Assembly: GCF_000143415.4 (NCBI RefSeq)
Contig: NW_003314282.1
Location: 1,733,767-1,797,766, forward strand
Length of the DNA: 64,000 bases
Direction: 5' to 3'
Origin: Selaginella moellendorffii
Taxonomy: Eukaryota > Streptophyta > Lycopodiopsida > Selaginellales > Selaginellaceae
Shown here: piece after piece, positions 1-11,330 of the stretch
How the letters are laid out: every line of letters starts with the position of its first letter
How positions within the stretch are numbered: the stretch's first letter is position 1
The notes under the pieces: generated by a model
Seen by the model: only the letters and a program-made list of their open reading frames with translations
Databases searched by the model: none
Told to the model about the DNA's origin: nothing
Made by a program: the position numbers and the translations under genes

Positions 1-1440
1 AATGGCTTCTTCAAAACGGAGGTCGGCAAGAAGCAAGAACCCGGCTTCAGCATGCACCATGCCCAGCTTTGACTTAGCACCCTCTTCCTCATTCGCCAGT
101 TTCACAGCCTCCGAGTACTGCTTCTGCTTTAAAAGATCTTTTAGCTGGTCATCCACCGAAATTCGAGTGAAACACGAGACCTGCCGATTATATACCAGAT
201 GAATGAGAATCAGAGACATCACAAGTTAACATACCTTGTCACCATTGGCGATGACGATGATTCCATCGTTATCATCCGTTATAAGGCGAGGTGGCTCAAC
301 CGGAACGGAGCCATAGGCCAGCGACTGGACCTTGGAGCCGGTTTGAGAATGGTAGAGCTCCACAACACCCTTGTTGACGACCAATGCATACGGCGAGCTC
401 TGTCCAACGGCGTCTGGAATCTCCGAGAACACCAGACTTCCTCCCACGGGAAGACCTTCTTCGTTCACCATGATCCCCGCAATATCCATCACCAGTAGAA
501 CCAGTGACTCCTTTGGAAATGGCTTGAGCAGAGGCTTCCAGGGGCTCTCCACCGGAAACGAAAACAGCCTCGTAGCTCGGGAGTCCCGCAAGGTGAAGAG
601 TATGTACTCGCGGCTCGTCCCAATGAAGATGGAGTTCTTCACCCAGGCAAGAGCGTGAGCTCCTTCAATCCCAAAGAGTTCTCGCATGAGAGAGAGCTTC
701 GTCACTGGAAGACCATCCGGTGATGCTACGTTCTCTTTCTCTTGCCGCCACGAGACGACCTCGAACAATAGGATCTTGCTCCTCACAGCCACTGCCAAAT
801 GAGCTCGATCACCACCATCCGCCAACCGAGGCGATGGTGGGACTCTCGTCTCATCGAAAGATATAGCGTGAGCTATGGCAGTCACGCCCTTGCAGCCTGG
901 AATGCTCCCCAGTGATTCCAACGAGAGAAAATCGACGAGGAGTACCTGGCCATCCACAAGAACCGCTGCCTGGCCGACGATCTCAAGAACACACACCGCT
1001 TCCACGGTCCGTCCCAGAGACTTGAGCGTCACGAGCCTCAAATCGCTACGCTGCCGCTCGGGAGAAGCCGCCGATCCATTGCTCTTGAGCGACTCTACGT
1101 CGATCCCTTCCCGGGAAGGAGAATGCGAGTGCCTGAGAGGAGAAGCCGGCGGCGACGGCTGTGAATTCCGGGGAGAGCTCCTGGCCGGACGGATCCTGGG
1201 AGATTGGAGAGCAGCAGTAGCAGCACTGGCCGATCTTTTCCACGAGTAGAGAAGCAAATATCCTGAATCTGTCCCCAGGTAGACAAGAACCGAAGAATCC
1301 TCGCGTTGCTGAGCCACGGCAGCTGCAGTGATGGAGCAGGGCGGGATCGCTGCCGATCGCAGCGGAAATTCCTCTACCGCTACCTTGAGTACCTTGCGGC
1401 CGGCAGCGCCTAGCTTGCGCCGCTCCATGGAATCGGTCAT
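1..1440 (-). CDS. VPS3: VPS3/TGFBRAP1-like CORVET tethering subunit, 3' part beyond window
   Basis: Exons read on the minus strand: 1440..235 (402 codons, ATG at 1440) and 180..<1; the 54-bp intron has a GTATGT donor and a CAG acceptor and joins in phase 0. The first exon encodes a beta-propeller-like citron homology (CNH) region; it contains LVYLGTDSGYLLLYSW and VLLVDFLSLESLGSI. The second exon begins the helical part with VDDQLKDLLKQKQYSEAVKL and FLLLADLRFEEA, typical of VPS3/VPS39-type proteins. By family knowledge this is a subunit of the CORVET complex, which tethers endosomal membranes with Rab5-type GTPases and is needed for vacuolar transport. VPS39, the HOPS paralogue, is the main alternative; the Ser/Pro-rich insert at residues 80-125 and the N-terminus fit VPS3 better. 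Only about half of the protein is present. A telo-box-like AAACCCTA lies just upstream of the ATG. Confidence 0.8.
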
Positions 1441-1538
1441 CGCCCGTCTAAACCCTAGAATAGAAGAGAAGAGCTAGGGTTCTTCAAAAACATCGTTTTC
1501 ACGAAGAACTTTCTTTTTGGAAGAGACAACGTTACTCC

Positions 1539-2381
1539 CTAGAGATCTCTCCTCGGGATCGTTCTACACGATTTTCCAAGGCGCCGCGGCGATGGTGATG
1601 GGGACAATTGCGCATCGCTATCGGACAATGCCACCCACATTTGCTGCTGCTCCGATCGATAGTGGATCAGCTCCATGGATTTGGATTGCTGCCGCGGCAA
1701 ACTCTCGCCGCGATCTTCTCTAGCTCGGATGATCCTGCCCGACTGGGAAATCCGCGCTGCCTGTTCGCCGATTCCATGCCTCAAACTTATCTCCCGCAAA
1801 GGTGGCGGCGGTGGTGGTGGCGACGCTTCTGCCTTGCGCGAAGAACTGGAGCTCGCTCCGCTATCGCACGGCTTGCTCGAGCGTGGAAACGAGAAGATCG
1901 TCGTCAGCTTGCAGTTGCATCCACTGTCATCGTCGTTTGCTGGTCTCGGCGATCGCGTCGTCGCGAGCTTTTGCTTTTGATCCGAGATATGGTGTTTTCT
2001 CGGCGTTGGAGATGGAGCAACGGGAGGAGCAGGATACTGGAGTGCCAGGATGAGCTCTTTCGTCGCCAGTTCGGCGTTTTTTCGCCGAGCAATCTCGCCC
2101 TCTAGCCTGTTCTCCAGCTGACATATCTGTGCAACAATCTCTCAGCTCATCGGAAACTAGACTCTTGAGAGAAACAATGGCTTGCCTTTCCTTCGAGATC
2201 CGCTGTTTTCCCACGAAGAACTTTGCAGATTGAGCGCTCGGAAACGAGGCGGGCACGAAGAAACTCGATGGTCACCTCGGCTTTGTGGAGGTCGGATTCA
2301 AGAGGCGTCCTGGATATAACGCAAGATGAAAAAACTTGGAAGTAAATTGGAGAGCAACCAATCGCCTTACCTCTGCTGCAT
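1539..2381 (-). CDS. Small coiled-coil protein of unknown function
   Basis: Model: 2381..2371, 2309..2186, 2126..1539, 240 aa. The N-terminal third is a strong amphipathic helix: LESDLHKAEVTIEFLRARL, then QLENRLEGEIARRKNAELA. The remainder is Ser/Pro/Arg-rich and likely disordered, with a run of seven prolines. The helix is continuous only if the second intron (2185..2127) is removed; its donor is GC (AAAG then GCAAGC) and its acceptor is TTGCACAG, phase 0. Without splicing the frame hits TGA. The 5' end is uncertain. The chosen ATG follows an in-frame TGA, but a second frame through 2440-2371 also reads as helix (EEVEEAWLSLHFLRGAEV) and could join through an alternative acceptor at 2281. No family recognised. 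It lies 260 bp downstream of the SPEAR gene on the same strand. Confidence 0.5.
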
Positions 2382-2640
2382 TCTTCCAAAGCAAACGTAA
2401 CTTCAGCTCCCCTCAAGAAGTGTAAAGACAACCATGCCTCTTCAACTTCCTCTTCATACTTTCTTTTGTTGCAAAATTAGAGAGTTACCCGCATGGGAAA
2501 TAGTTTTATCACTCGCACGCCCCCAAAACGGCAGGACAAATATGCCAACACTTTCCTCCGAATTGCATGGCCCAGCTGAAATATCTGGACTGAAAAAGAA
2601 AGAAAAAAGACACTGTCTGATTAGTCACGAGGAACAAAAA

Positions 2641-4140
2641 TCACATCGACAGTCTTAGATTCAAGTCTAACGAGACACCGTCAGCGTAGCCATCGGCAGC
2701 TTTGCCACCAATGCGTATCCAGTTGATCCAGGTCCCGTCCTGGAAAAAAGCGAAACAAAGATCAAAGATATACCTTCGAAGACAAAAGATTTCCAACCTT
2801 TTGCTGCGACTTGCTTGTTAGTTGATGAAGATCCTTGGCACCATTTCTCTTGAGCGATTTTCTCGGGGAGCTTGCCAGACCGAGCGTGAGGAAATCACTC
2901 AGAGGCGTGCTCTCGATCTCGACGTCGGGGAAAGCTCCAGCAGCGGTGACTTGCGGCCGTCTCTCGGAGACAACCGGAGACGACGACACGGTGGAGCAGC
3001 TGGTGTTAACCACAGTGGGCGATGGCGTCGTGGAATCATTCAGAGACGTCCCCGTAGCAAGTGTCCTGTCAGTTTGGTGATCATCTTTCTCCAACCATGT
3101 CGCAAGCATGACTGGTTTTTCCACTGGCGGACTCGAGCCTCCGGGAGCATTGTCACGAGTGACACTGCAGGAATATATTGAGGATGTGATAGAAGTGGAC
3201 TTTTAAAAGAGCAAAGTCAAGTAGAAAGTAGAATTACTTGGCTTACCCGAGATCTGATCCGTTCGGAGGAGACACATTCTTTGGACGGAGCCATAATTCA
3301 AGCCTGGGCCGCTTCCTCTGAGACGACAAAGTCTAGAAAAAAGAAAAGAATCTCTGATGTCACTAAAACATCGGCCACGGATATTAAACACGCATATCGA
3401 TGCGAATAAGTACCGTTTTGTCGTCCGAAGTCCAGTGTTGATGGCGATCAATTTGGAATGAAGAGAGCTCTTTTGAATTTCGTTGCGGAGGAGCCGTGCC
3501 AAGCTGCAAGACAGGGCATTGTTGGCGTGAGTGAGCGTTGCTTCAAGAACAAGAAAAGAAAGATACGAGAAAGAGATAAAGAGATGCGTACCACGGCAAA
3601 CTCCATCTGTTGCTGTCGAGGCAAACCCGGCGGCCTTGATGCGGAGTTAAGCAGCGGAGGAGGAGGAGGAGGAGGCGATCGATGATAAGCACCTTGCGTC
3701 GAATCTTGCCAAGAGGATGGCACTGGATTCATAGAGCTGTGATGATTCATTCGCGTCAGCTTGTCCACGCAAAAGGAGCTCGGATGAAGCGCGCTCCTGG
3801 AGCAAGGACTGTTGTCCTTCTCTCCCGGACAAGAGAGCCCGCTGGAAGAGATTTGCGAGAGGAGCGCGGCATGATGCTGGCCGGGCAGCAGTGGGAGCAT
3901 TGGCCATTGCTGCGGAATCATCAAGCCCAGGGATCTATCGAGTACCTGGTGATCCACCGGGGCCGGAGGACGAGGAGGGAATGAGAAATCCTGCTGCTGC
4001 TGCTGCTCCTGGAGCCGGAGCTTCTCCAGCTGCGCCACACCCAGCCCTCGCTGCGGCTGCTTCTTCTGCCCCCCATTCTTCGCCTTCCTCACGGCGCAAG
4101 GCCTGGAAGCAGCGGCAACAGCGCTAGTTTTACCCGACAT
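2641..4140 (-). CDS. SPEAR/TIE-family EAR-motif transcriptional repressor (SPOROCYTELESS-like)
   Basis: Five exons: 4140..3592, 3503..3414, 3332..3247, 3164..2774, 2739..2641; phases close to 404 aa. Residues about 25-45 carry the SPEAR signature (KKQPQRGLGVAQLEKLRLQE). The C-terminus ends in SLDLNLRLSM, an LxLxL EAR repression motif at the expected end position, and a second EAR-like LTLGL lies in exon 4. Family knowledge: SPL/NZZ and SPEAR/TIE proteins bridge TCP transcription factors to TOPLESS co-repressors and repress leaf or sporangium genes in the nucleus. The middle is Gln-, Pro- and Ser-rich, as in the family. Poly-Gln and poly-Pro tracts (residues about 43-50 and 160-170) are likely length-variable. 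The match of both conserved ends makes the family call firm; the orthologue within the family is not decided. Confidence 0.85.
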
Positions 4141-4554
4141 GGCTGCATCACAAATGCCGCCATCGGCGCCATGGCTCCACCATCGCCGCGAAGAACCCTA
4201 ATCTTCGATCCAGCAAAATAAGGAGGAGAGAGAGATCACAACACTGGCGGGGCGAAAGAAAGAGAGCAGCAGTTTCAATATAAGAAAGAGATGGCCACAA
4301 TTATGAGCCACTGGCTGGGCCAGGTGGTCATTGTCCCAAATTGGAAATGTGGATGCTGGCGTAGTTCCGGTCCAATGGAAATGCATGGAGCAGGGATGCA
4401 AAGATCCGGGTCCATCTTGCCAGGAGCTTGGGCCCTACAGTTATTTGGCCACTGGCCACTACTTATCCAAATCTAAGCATCGCCATTTATTTAACCTCCT
4501 CTATTTAAGCCTGGAGATAGCCGTTGACTATTTGACCGTCGTTGACCATTTAGG
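4141..4554. other. Intergenic: SPEAR upstream region and PPR 3' flank
   Basis: No coding potential seen. The right part is the 3' flank of the minus-strand PPR gene; the left part must hold the SPEAR promoter and 5' UTR. A telo-box-like AACCCTAA sits at about 4194-4201, some 55 bp upstream of the SPEAR ATG. Confidence 0.6.
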
Positions 4555-6483
4555 TTAATAGTGTTTTGCCAGGGCCGTCGTGGAGAGGAGAATGTAGTTC
4601 GAGGCTTGCCTGGGATCGATCCTGGACGCTTGATTCGCGGCGCGAGCTCCGGTGATTGGGTCTTCGTGGACTCTACAAGCGCCCAGCAGCGCAGTCCACG
4701 CGCTAACATCCGCCGCAAAGGGCATCTCTCGCGTGAGCTGCGAGGCCTCCTCCAAGAGCCCAGCGCGTCCCAGGAGATCAACCACGCACTGGTAGTGCTC
4801 CATGTCGGGCTCGATTCCATAGTCCCGGATCATCCCCAAGAACTGGTCGTGGCCCTCGAAGAGAAGCCCGCCATGGCTACACGCCGCGAGGACGCTGGTA
4901 AACGTAATCTTGTCCGGGCGAATGCCGTACAGGGCCATGACGCGCAGCAGCCCTGGCGCCTCGTCGTACGGCCCGTTGGTGGCCAACGCCGTACACATGG
5001 AGTTCCAGGGCATCACATTCCTCTCGGGCATCTCCGCGAATAGGCTCCGGGCCGAGTCCACGTCGCCAGCGCGGGCGTGCAGAGGGATCATGAGCGCCCA
5101 CGTCACCCCGTCGACGAGCGGCATCCGCGCGAACACGTCGCCGGCCTCGCGCAGCCGTCCGTTGGCGGCATACGCGGCGATCATCGCGTTGTAGGAGATG
5201 AGGTCGTGGCGGGGGATGGAATCGAACATGGCACGTGCGTCGCTGACGTGGCCCTGAGAGGCAAATGCCGCGATCATGGCCGTCCGTGTGATGATGTTTG
5301 GCTCCGGGATTAAGCTAAACATCTCTTTTGCCTGTGCAAAATGCCCGCCCTGGGCATATTCCTGGAGCATCGCCGTGCACAGCACTATGTCCTGCTGGGG
5401 CAGCAGCCAAAACATCTCCTGGGACTCGGGAATATGCCCGTGTCGGGAATATCCAAGCACGACCGTCGTCCACGTAATCATGTCCTTGGTCGGCATGGAA
5501 TCGAACACGCGCTTGGTTTCTTCAAGGAGGCCATTCTCTGCCAGCGCCAGCAGCATCACCATCCACGACCGGATGTTTTGCTTGGGGATTACGGCAAAGA
5601 TTTCACGCACAGAGTCCACTTCCCGTGCCTGGGCACCCGCGGAGAGCAATCCATTCCACGAGATGAGATTCTTCTCCGGCATTCGATCAAAGAGTTCTCT
5701 TGCTCGATCGAAATCCCTGTTCTCGATGTGAACTCTGAATAGCGCGTTCCATGCCGGGAGGTCCTTCACTGGAAGAAGATCGAAGAGGGCTTCCGTCTCA
5801 AACAAATGCCCGTTTGCGGCAAATGCTGTGAGCATGCAGTTCCAGGAAAAGGTATTTCGCACGGGCATTTGATCAAAGAAAATCTTTGTTTCTTCCACAT
5901 CCGCTCCTTCAACAAGGCACGCAAGAACTATTGTCCAGGAGACTACATTCAAATGAGGCATAAGATTAAAGAACAGTTTAGCTTCCAGAAAATGCCCGTT
6001 TTGGGCAAATGCTTGCAAAAGCGTGTTCCAGGTGACAAGATCTCTCTGGCTGGACGAATCGAAGAGCTGCTTCACTGCCTCGAGCTCACCCACGCTGGCG
6101 TACGCATTGATCATCATGGTTGTAGAGGCCATGTCCCGGATCGAGCCGGGCATTCGATCAAACAGCTCTTTGGCATCGCGGAGATTGCCGTGCTCCACAT
6201 ACGCCTGGATCATCCCGTTCCAGGAGAAGAGATTGGGCTGCTTGATCGTGTCGAAGACGAGGCGGGCGTCGCGGATGGCGCCACATTTGCCGTGCGTCTC
6301 GATGAGGAGATTGGCAAGGAATCGATTGCTTGCGTGTGGGCTGTGGAGGACTTGCGTGTGGAGGCGATTGGCTTGGGCGGCATCCCTGGCATCTCGGCAA
6401 GCTCGCAGGCGCTGGGCGAGCGTTGGAACGTCCGGGACGTAATCGTCGACAATCCTTGCTACCCATTTCTTACACATCAACAA
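4555..6483 (-). CDS. PPR protein, PLS-type repeats, ending in an E1-like motif
   Basis: Single exon, 642 aa. Nearly the whole protein is pentatricopeptide repeats of about 31-35 residues, recognisable by recurring units such as DLVTWNTLLQAFAQNGHFLE and LVDGVTWALMIPLHARAGD. Only the last few are classic P/L/S motifs (TFTSVLAACSHGGLLFEGHD, CVVDLLGRAGLLEEA). The chain ends shortly after RIDPRQASNYILLS, where PLS proteins enter the E1 motif; E2, E+ and DYW domains are absent. PPR proteins of this kind bind organellar RNA and often specify C-to-U editing sites; without DYW it would need a deaminase partner in trans. An organelle-targeting peptide is not obvious. MLMC and MC are both possible starts. 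Similar in architecture to the PPR at 25246. Confidence 0.85.
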   Translation of the reverse strand: MLMCKKWVARIVDDYVPDVPTLAQRLRACRDARDAAQANRLHTQVLHSPHASNRFLANLLIETHGKCGAIRDARLVFDTIKQPNLFSWNGMIQAYVEHGNLRDAKELFDRMPGSIRDMASTTMMINAYASVGELEAVKQLFDSSSQRDLVTWNTLLQAFAQNGHFLEAKLFFNLMPHLNVVSWTIVLACLVEGADVEETKIFFDQMPVRNTFSWNCMLTAFAANGHLFETEALFDLLPVKDLPAWNALFRVHIENRDFDRARELFDRMPEKNLISWNGLLSAGAQAREVDSVREIFAVIPKQNIRSWMVMLLALAENGLLEETKRVFDSMPTKDMITWTTVVLGYSRHGHIPESQEMFWLLPQQDIVLCTAMLQEYAQGGHFAQAKEMFSLIPEPNIITRTAMIAAFASQGHVSDARAMFDSIPRHDLISYNAMIAAYAANGRLREAGDVFARMPLVDGVTWALMIPLHARAGDVDSARSLFAEMPERNVMPWNSMCTALATNGPYDEAPGLLRVMALYGIRPDKITFTSVLAACSHGGLLFEGHDQFLGMIRDYGIEPDMEHYQCVVDLLGRAGLLEEASQLTREMPFAADVSAWTALLGACRVHEDPITGARAANQASRIDPRQASNYILLSTTALAKHY

Positions 6484-6566
6484 TCCATCATCTCCTCATG
6501 CTAGACTTCGTTGATGGATTTGGATTATTGAAAGACTAATGTGACTATTCTAATAAGAAATGTTGA

Positions 6567-6639
6567 GGGGGTGTAGCTCAGATGGTAGAGCGATCGCTTC
6601 GCATGCGATAGGTAAGGGGATCGATGCCCCTCACCTCCA
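6567..6639 (+). tRNA. tRNA-Ala (anticodon CGC)
   Basis: A complete 73-nt cloverleaf can be drawn. Acceptor arms GGGGGTG and CACCTCC pair with one G-T wobble and discriminator A. The D-arm contains GCTCAGATGGTAGAGC. The anticodon stem ATCGC/GCGAT encloses loop TTCGCAT with anticodon CGC. The T-arm is AGGGG/CCCCT with loop ATCGATG. The loop starts with A rather than the usual T (TTC), a small deviation. No intron. No A-rich or T-run terminator was checked in detail; a TTTT occurs at 6676-6680. Confidence 0.93.
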
Positions 6640-7172
6640 GCTTGGGCAATGCCACAGCTGTCATTGGCAAGAAAAAGTTTTAGCGCCTAGACGTTGGATC
6701 GTGGCAAGAAAATAGAGATTTTACTATGTCAACGTAGAAGTAAATTTTCTACTTCTATGGATTCAGCATTGTTTGGAAAGACTAGGGTTTTATATGTTCC
6801 ATTTGATTAATTAACATCAATGTTACCATAAACAAGATAGACAAATGTTCTAGGTGATAAGATCTCTCGCAGAAGGAAGAGCTCTACTTTGCATGAGTGG
6901 AAGAATCCGACCTTAAAATCAAGGAATCGTTTGCTTCCGTGTGTACTTGTGAAAGATTTGAGTGTGGACGCCTGGGGCCGTCATCCATGGCCATAGAAAG
7001 CTTTGCAAGGCGCTCGCTACCTTGCTCATCAATCAATCAATCATGCCTTCATGCTTACTTCGTGTGGCTTGATTCAATCTAGAAGGAATCGAGCCGGCAT
7101 TGGTGGCGTGCTTCATACCTCTTTTCCAGCGTCTATATATCGAGCGCCCAAAAAAGTTGGAGACAATTGCCA
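6640..7172. other. Intergenic: upstream region of RGL1
   Basis: No convincing coding frame. A TATATAT lies at 7134-7140, only about 33 bp before the chosen RGL1 ATG, so either the leader is very short or this is not the working TATA box. Confidence 0.5.
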
Positions 7173-9927
7173 ATGTCGTCAGCCTCGCTCCCTCCAGTGG
7201 TGCTTGAAGATAATAGCTCTTACGTACGCTCACAGGGTTTTAATCGCATCTTTGGCTGATACTTCTCTCTCGCAGGTTGTCATCAGCAATGGGTTTCTAG
7301 AGCTCACACTCACAAACCCAGGAGGGGACGTGACTAGGATCAGCTATGGAGGCATCACAGATTTGCTCGAGTGGAGAAACAAGGAAACAAATCGAGGGTA
7401 TGGCAAATTCTTATAGAAAACTCCATAGAATTTCCTCTTGTGGGTCTACAGGTACTGGAACTTGGTTTGGAGCTTACCAGATGGTGGTGACAAATTTGAT
7501 GTGTAAGTTTCTTAGAGCTTGATCGTCAAAAACCATGTTTTCTCTTTTGATTTTCCCAGAATCAGTGGAACAAAATTTACTGTTGTGTCCAACACTGAGG
7601 ACATGGTTGAATTGTCCTTCTATCGACCTTATGATTCCACCGAGACAATGGTTCCACTCAACATTGACAAGCGGTAGAATAACAAGATCTCTTGGATGTT
7701 TCTCACGATCACTAAATATTTTCTGCTAAAGATTCGTGGTCCTGAGAGGAAGATCTGGATTCTACACTTATGCTATCTTCGATCGACCTTATGGATGGAG
7801 TGATTTTAATCTCAACGTAGTTCGTGTGGCATGGAAACTTGGACAGGACAAGTAAGAAAGTGGTGGTTTTTTCCTTCGTTTTTCTGATCGATCTCGTCCA
7901 AAAAGCTTCGATTTCATGGCAATCAGCGACACCAAGCAGCGAGTTATGCCATATCCACAAGACAGATATCCACAAAACTCGGAGACACTCGCGTATAAAG
8001 AGGCTGTCATTCTCGTCAATCCGAAAAATCCCAACCTCAAAGGCGAGGCAAGCGACTAATCTCTCCATTTTTTTATTTTTATTTTTTTCTTCCAGAAGTT
8101 CTTCTCAAAGTTCTAGCAGAGATGGAATTTAAAACTTTGGATCTATAGGTGGATGACAAGTACCAATACTCTGGAGAGAATCGATCGACCAAGGTCCACG
8201 GATGGATCTCATTCGATCCGCTAGTGGGCTTTTGGATGATCACGCCCAGCTACGAATTTAAGACTGGAGGACCTCTCAAGCAAAATTTGCTCTCTCATAC
8301 TGGCCCAACGTGTCTCTCGGTAACTCTTTTTCAAATTTTTAGGGCTCTTAGATTGCCTCTCCCAGGTTTTCCTTGGCAGCCACTATGGCGGCATCACGCT
8401 TTGCCCCAAGTTTCGCGACGGTGAGGCGTGGAAGAAGGTCTTCGGCCCCGTCTTCGTCTACCTCAACTCCTCCAGCACCGATCATCGATCTCTTTGGGAG
8501 GATGCGAAGCTCCAGGTGAGAAATCGCGACATTTTCGTTTCTTGATCGATTTGTTCACGCTTCCGGGATCAGGCCGAGGCGGAGATCGATGCCTGGCCGT
8601 ATAGCTGGCCTGGCTCATCAGATTTCACTCTAGCAGCGGAGCGTGGCCATGTCTCTGGGGAATTTTACGTTTTCGACAGGTTCTTTCATTGCAGAAAAGA
8701 AATTCTACTTGACTGTAGTGATTTTTCTTTGTTTTTCTTCTTCAGCTTCCTCTCTTCCAAATTGCTTCCAGCTGCGTTTGCATGGATTGGCCTAGCTCCC
8801 CCGGGAGACGCTGGATCGTGGCAAGAAGATAGCAAGGCAAGTTGGAAAAAACTTCCTTTTCACGGGTTTTGGATTCTCGATCTGATATGGGGACATACAG
8901 GGATATCAGTTCTGGACACAAGCTGATAAATTCGGGAACTTTGAGATATCGAATGTACTGCCTGGAACTTACGATCTGTATGGCTGGGTGCCTGGCGTGA
9001 TTGGAGACTACAAGAAACAAGGAGATAGCATTACGATCTCTCAAGGTTTGGTGTACGAGTTTATTTCCTCAACTTTTCATTTCATCTCTTGTGTGTTCTG
9101 TGTGTTGCAGGCGGTTCGTATGACCTTGGTTCTCTTGTTTATAAACCACCCAGGAATGGTCCAACACTCTGGGAAATTGGTTTTCCCGACAGATCGGCTG
9201 CAGGATTTTTTGTTCCATCTCCAGACTCGAAATACGTGAGCAAACTTTTCGTGTACCAAGAAAGGTGCTTGAAAGAAGAAAAACCACCGTCACAAACATT
9301 GCGTGCTTCAGGTTTCGACAGTATGGATTATGGACTCGATACTCCGAAATCTACAGCAGCCAGGATTTGGTTTACACTGTTGGCTCTAGTCAGTGGCCAA
9401 AGGACTGGTTCTTCATACATGGCGTAAGGTTCGTTCATGCAGCTGGTTTTAGCTGGTTCTAACTCTTAAAAGCCTTTGAACAGAGTAAAGAGCGATGGAA
9501 GTTTTGAACCAACGACGTGGGAGATCAAATTCTGGCTAGACCTTGCGATCAAGGATGAAAGCTACACGCTGAGGATCGCCATTGCTGGCTCTCATTATGG
9601 AAATATCAAGGTCTGTGCTTCCCAGAGGAGAAACTTCACTAGATATCTTTATTTTGGTTACAGGTGTACGTGAATTCATTATCATCGTCGCCTTGCTTTG
9701 TGACGGGGATGTTTGGGCGAGACAATGCGATCGCCAGGCACGGGATCCATGGGCTGTATAGGCTCTACAGCGTAGACATCAATGGGGGGCTCTTGAAAAG
9801 AGGCGACAACAGCATCTATCTCACGCAGGCCAACAGCCGAAGTCCATTTGTTGGTGTCCTTTACGATCACATCCGGTTTGAAGCTCCCTGCTGTGAAATC
9901 ATAGAAGAAGCATCGTCAAGCCTCTAG
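7173..9927 (+). CDS. Rhamnogalacturonan lyase (PL4 family)
   Basis: Fifteen exons: 7173..7223, 7276..7397, 7452..7502, 7560..7673, 7732..7851, 7906..8047, 8149..8319, 8366..8515, 8573..8679, 8746..8836, 8901..9045, 9111..9264, 9312..9428, 9484..9610, 9664..9927; phases close to 641 aa. Blocks typical of plant rhamnogalacturonate lyases are present: NGFLELTLTNPGGDVT, ISDTKQRVMPYPQDRYP, DDKYQYSGE, FWTQADKFGNFEISNVLPG, VYKPPRNGPTLWEIGFPDRS and DNAIARHGIHGLYRLYSVDI. Order: N-terminal catalytic beta-sandwich, fibronectin-III-like middle, C-terminal carbohydrate-binding-like domain. Family role: beta-elimination cleavage of the rhamnogalacturonan I backbone in pectin. No signal peptide is visible at the chosen start (contrast RGL2), so an upstream exon may be missing. 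Introns 6 (8048) and 10 (8837) have GC donors. Confidence 0.88.
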
Positions 9928-10979
9928 TTTACAGGCATTCCTTTTTCTGTTTAGAGGAAGTCCGGTCAAATGAAAATCGGAAACGCTACCTTTGTCTACT
10001 TGGATCATTAACCTCCGCAGCAGACCTTTCTTGTTTCCCACTTAAGCTGAGCAGGAAGAGTTCAAAGCCAATCTCAGGGAACAGTAAAGCTTCATGGCAT
10101 AACTTCGTCAGTAACATAAATTATATACATTTTTGGAGATTATGAATATTCATAATAAATAGTATTACAACTCTATTTACCATAAGATTCTATGTGCCAC
10201 ACAAGTAGATTTTAGTGAAAAATCAAGTTTCCAGAGCTGTTCCAACATCTGAATGAATATTAATTTTGGGATAGTTGATAAAACTAAACAAGTAGAAAGT
10301 AAAACTCTTTAAGCGAGCATCTACTCCTTTGCTTCCCAAGTGACTCCTCCCTGAAACTAAAGCCACTTGCTATGCCTTAAGAATAGCAAGACTCTTCTTA
10401 AGGCACTCCTCCATTTAATTGCCAAGACATTTAAGCCATCTGAAGGCATATTGTGATGAATTTTTCTTAAAATCACTCTTAATTATCCCTTTTTTGAAAT
10501 TTCATGCTAAGTAATTCCAACCCCAAAAAACTGAAAACCAAACAACGAGAGGAAGAAGAAAAAAAAAGTGTTGAACCATGGAGTTGTCGCCAGCCCCCAA
10601 ACTTGCAAAACCTAGCCACCATACCAAGAACCTATGCCTGATGTAAAGTTCACTTTATTTGAGGCCACAATAATTAACCACAAAAAATGGATTATTTTAC
10701 AAAGCCTATAACTCCACCAATAAAATATTATAAATTAGACTAATTACAAACAGTGACTTTCCTTCCACCAAGATAGATGCAACATGATGTAATAGCTCTA
10801 AAAACATCTGCAAAGTTAACATACTTAGAAGAAAGAGTTGGCTTATTTTTAATACTATAAAGGTCCTTTGAGTTTTAAGTGACAGCAAATCAATGTTGAT
10901 TGGGAGTTTGCAGTTATGCATAGCATTTTCTTTTGACCAAGGCACAATATTGTGCTACAAATCATTTTAGCCAATCTTT
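9928..10979. other. Intergenic, increasingly AT-rich; no gene seen
   Basis: RGL1 3' flank grading into the AT-rich island. Short frames here, including one on the minus strand at 10706-10945, show no recognisable protein and are probably chance or transposon debris. Confidence 0.5.
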
Positions 10980-11330
10980 TTCTTTATCTATCTAAGGTTT
11001 GGATTCTTTGTCATTATTAAAAGACCACTCACATTTGCATTAAGTTAGATTTTGAAAGTTTAGGTTTTATCTCTTGCATTGCTAATGTTATTTATAAATT
11101 TAATTTTTTCTCCATTCATAATCTTGCATTCATTGTTTCATGTTTCTTTATTGAAACCATATCATACCTCTTCTAACCTCACTAGTGTTCCACCACCTTC
11201 TCCTTCTAAAGTCATTGTTGCCATCAATGATTCTAAAATACTAATACTAAAGCTTTGGTTTGGATATTCTCCAAATGATTATATTCAGGAGTTTATTTCT
11301 CATATCTTATACCTTTTAAATTGATTGGGC
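10980..11330 (+). mobile_element. Relic of a Ty3/gypsy-type retrotransposon integrase C-terminus
   Basis: The plus frame contains HSLFHVSLLKPYHTSSN followed by a Pro-rich stretch and, after a gap, WFGYSPNDYIQEF. This is the order at the end of plant Ty3/gypsy pol: the conserved NVFHVSLLKPYH-type block, a proline spacer and a chromodomain-like segment. Upstream, RFGFFVIIKRPL resembles the preceding block but is interrupted by stops. No LTRs, protease, RT or RNase H were found nearby, so this is a short decayed fragment. Confidence 0.65.

Noticed and set aside
1608-2105. 165-codon plus frame rich in Arg and Trp
   Set aside because: Lies antisense to the coiled-coil gene's last exon; composition is that of a shadow frame.
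10706-10945. 79-codon minus frame in the AT-rich island
   Set aside because: Hydrophobic AT-driven composition, no motif; could be transposon debris but not supportable.
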